Shown here piece by piece: positions 32,238 to 33,551 of a DNA stretch of 33,551 nt. This DNA comes from Candidatus Galligastranaerophilus intestinavium (GTDB lineage: Bacteria; Cyanobacteriota; Vampirovibrionia; Gastranaerophilales; Gastranaerophilaceae): positions 1-33,551 of the forward strand of contig DVJQ01000074.1 in assembly GCA_018716625.1 (NCBI GenBank), given 5' to 3'. Positions within the stretch are counted from its first letter, which is position 1, and every line of letters begins with the position of its first letter. The translations under genes and the position numbers were made by a program. A model generated the notes under the pieces. The model saw nothing but the letters and a program-made list of their open reading frames with translations, was not told where the DNA came from and ran no database searches.

Positions 32238-32488
32238 AACAAAGAAAATGTCAAAGTTGCAAACAAACAAAAAATGTGGATTTGATGCACAAAATAACCA
32301 AAGAATTTAAAAGCAAAAAACTGTACCTAAATCCAAACTCAAAAATTCTCGGCAGAAGCGCCTATGTATGCAAAGCCAAAGAATGCATAAATAAACTTTT
32401 AAAGAAAAAAATTCTCTACAAAGCACTTAAAACAGACAGCTTAGAGCAAATAGAAAAAGAGCTTTTGTCAGTCGCTGTTGAGAGTTAA
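32234..32488 (+). CDS. ylxR: YlxR-family (DUF448) RNA-binding protein
   Basis: An 84-aa protein: RKCQSCKQTKNVDLMHKI at the N-terminus (C6, C9) and GRSAYVCKAKECINKLLKK in the middle follow the YlxR pattern of 'R-C-x-x-C' and 'GR-x-AY-x-C'. YlxR proteins are small nucleic-acid-associated proteins usually coded between nusA and infB. Here the gene follows a methyltransferase gene instead, with a four-base overlap (ATGA). The 3' end overlaps the GH57 gene by 21 bases on the opposite strand. The family call is fairly secure; the relocation is unusual. Confidence 0.8.
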   Translation: MKQRKCQSCKQTKNVDLMHKITKEFKSKKLYLNPNSKILGRSAYVCKAKECINKLLKKKILYKALKTDSLEQIEKELLSVAVES

Positions 32489-33550
32489 AAGAACATCCTG
32501 CGGGTAGACTTCATTTATTATTCCGCCCGTTGCGTTCACAACACAAAACTCAACAGGGGTATTTGGGTCCAGACCCAAGTCTTTATAGGAAATTTTAATT
32601 TCAATAACGTCTTTATAAGCATACTCATCATGCTTCATAAGCGTCATTTTCCAAAGTCCGCCCGGTATTGCTACATTCAAAACAGGAGGAAGCAAGTCTT
32701 TTTTATTAAAAGCAAACATAATCTCATGAGAGAAGCTGTTTTTTATTGTAGGGTATATATTTCCCGTTCTTGAAGCTGTTCTTACAGGAGATAAAACACT
32801 CTGCGAAGGAGTCCTTAAATAGATATGTATTTGATTTTTTATAAAATGATTACTTTTTGAAACTGTCTGATGATTAACATCAAACTTAAAATAAAGATTT
32901 TCACTGTTGCAACCGTAATATATTCCTTTTATGGATTTCCACTTTGAAAAAGTCGGAGAATCGGGCAAAAAGATATATCCCGAGTTTTCCCACTCATCAA
33001 GCACACCTCTTTCTATACCGTCTATTGTCGGACAAATATAGCCGCTGACTTGCCTTAGGGGTTTTCCAACCATGGAAATAAGCGGAATATTCAAATAATC
33101 AGGAATTGGAGAGGTAAAAAGCCTGTATACGTTTCTCAGTCTTTCGCGAAACAGATAGTCAAAAATAATATCGCTGCCGGATTCGTTAGGCTCGCCGTAC
33201 CACCAAAACCAGTCAGAACCCTGAGCTATAAATATTTCGTCTTGTGCCTGATATATGGTTTGATTTGCCTGAGCCTTTTGTATATTTGTCTTTGCTTTTG
33301 ATAAAAGCTCCTTGGAAAACTTTTCAAAATCTTCCTTTGTCCTGTTTAAATAATTCCAAGCAACATTTTTGGTAGGTTCGCCCACCCAAAGTTCAAAGCT
33401 CCTGTTTATCCAAGAACCTGATGTTATTTTAGAAAGCTCTTGCGGATTTGATTTGTCGATAAAATCACTCACAAGAGTAGTTTCAAGTGTATTATCTTCT
33501 TCTATCAGTTTATATAAAGTACTCAAAAATTCTTCACCGTCATTTTGGTA
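32468..33550 (-). CDS. GH57 family glycoside hydrolase, C-terminal part (start outside window)
   Basis: The reading frame stays open to the right edge, so about 360 C-terminal residues are visible. SGSWINRSFELWVGEP, EIFIAQGSDWFWWYGEP and IFDYLFRERLRNVY match the helical C-terminal part of GH57 alpha-amylases and related enzymes as I recall them. A beta-sandwich region follows (SPVRTASRTGNIYPTI onward). The catalytic residues lie upstream and cannot be checked. An internal TTG at 33524-33526 could be mistaken for a start, but the frame continues through NDGEEF before it. The role is probably in alpha-1,4-glucan metabolism, in keeping with the GH13 genes. Confidence 0.75.
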   Translation of the reverse strand, partial: YQNDGEEFLSTLYKLIEEDNTLETTLVSDFIDKSNPQELSKITSGSWINRSFELWVGEPTKNVAWNYLNRTKEDFEKFSKELLSKAKTNIQKAQANQTIYQAQDEIFIAQGSDWFWWYGEPNESGSDIIFDYLFRERLRNVYRLFTSPIPDYLNIPLISMVGKPLRQVSGYICPTIDGIERGVLDEWENSGYIFLPDSPTFSKWKSIKGIYYGCNSENLYFKFDVNHQTVSKSNHFIKNQIHIYLRTPSQSVLSPVRTASRTGNIYPTIKNSFSHEIMFAFNKKDLLPPVLNVAIPGGLWKMTLMKHDEYAYKDVIEIKISYKDLGLDPNTPVEFCVVNATGGIINEVYPQDVLLTLNSD

Positions 33551-33551
33551 G

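Noticed and set aside
1-33551. tRNA, rRNA, CRISPR array or insertion sequence
   Set aside because: Reading the gaps on both strands showed no cloverleaf with a GTTC-type arm, no regularly spaced repeats and no transposase motif. A covariance-model search was not possible.

Overview
The window is AT-rich, densely packed bacterial DNA with short intergenic gaps; the longest is 234 bases (29180-29413) and no gap exceeds 300. The most likely source is a Gastranaerophilales-type Melainabacterium (non-photosynthetic Cyanobacteria, Vampirovibrionia). This is inference from recalled family patterns: large cytoplasmic GH13/GH57 proteins with unusual extensions, short N-terminal F-x-G motifs, GAF-GGDEF proteins, a DapL-like aminotransferase and YlxR. 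No rRNA or tRNA gene confirms it.

Layout. (1) 1-9800: the 3' end of an SH3-like protein meets a minus-strand carbohydrate block. That block holds two unknown membrane proteins translationally coupled to a GH13 glucan enzyme, then a giant GH13-like protein of 1350 aa. (2) 9950-14753 (+): a P-loop/TPR protein overlapping rsmG, a primary-type sigma factor whose ribosome binding site is buried in a perfect hairpin, and an OppF-like ABC ATPase. (3) 14750-19813 (-): queE overlapping a dnaJ-like gene, a long sugar nucleotidyltransferase (GlgC-like) with a clear terminator, and two tandem thymidylate-kinase-like genes. (4) 19889-23785 (+): a six-helix membrane protein overlapping miaA, then a DpnII-like restriction-modification cassette (DpnA-like and DpnM-like methylases plus a short PD-(D/E)XK nuclease), bounded by a 12-bp direct repeat and closed by a palindromic terminator. 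(5) 23804-33550: hpf, a class I/II aminotransferase overlapping hisH, two diguanylate-cyclase-type signalling proteins (one also HD-GYP), a small DxD glycosyltransferase, two small unknowns, a methyltransferase coupled to a ylxR homologue, and the C-terminal part of a GH57 enzyme running off the window.

How it fits together. The two GH13 proteins, the nucleotidyltransferase and the GH57 protein suggest intracellular storage-glucan synthesis and breakdown. Two cyclic-di-GMP proteins, HPF and the sigma factor add regulatory capacity. Two structures stand out beyond gene content. The first is the sigma-factor leader, where a 9-bp (12 bp with one bulge) stem covers the whole Shine-Dalgarno sequence, with a TATACT in the loop. 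The second is a set of genes (9950, 13971, 21588, 28028, 16400) whose -10 boxes lie only 6-9 bases from the start codon with no Shine-Dalgarno sequence, implying leaderless mRNAs beside genes with strong GGAGG sites.
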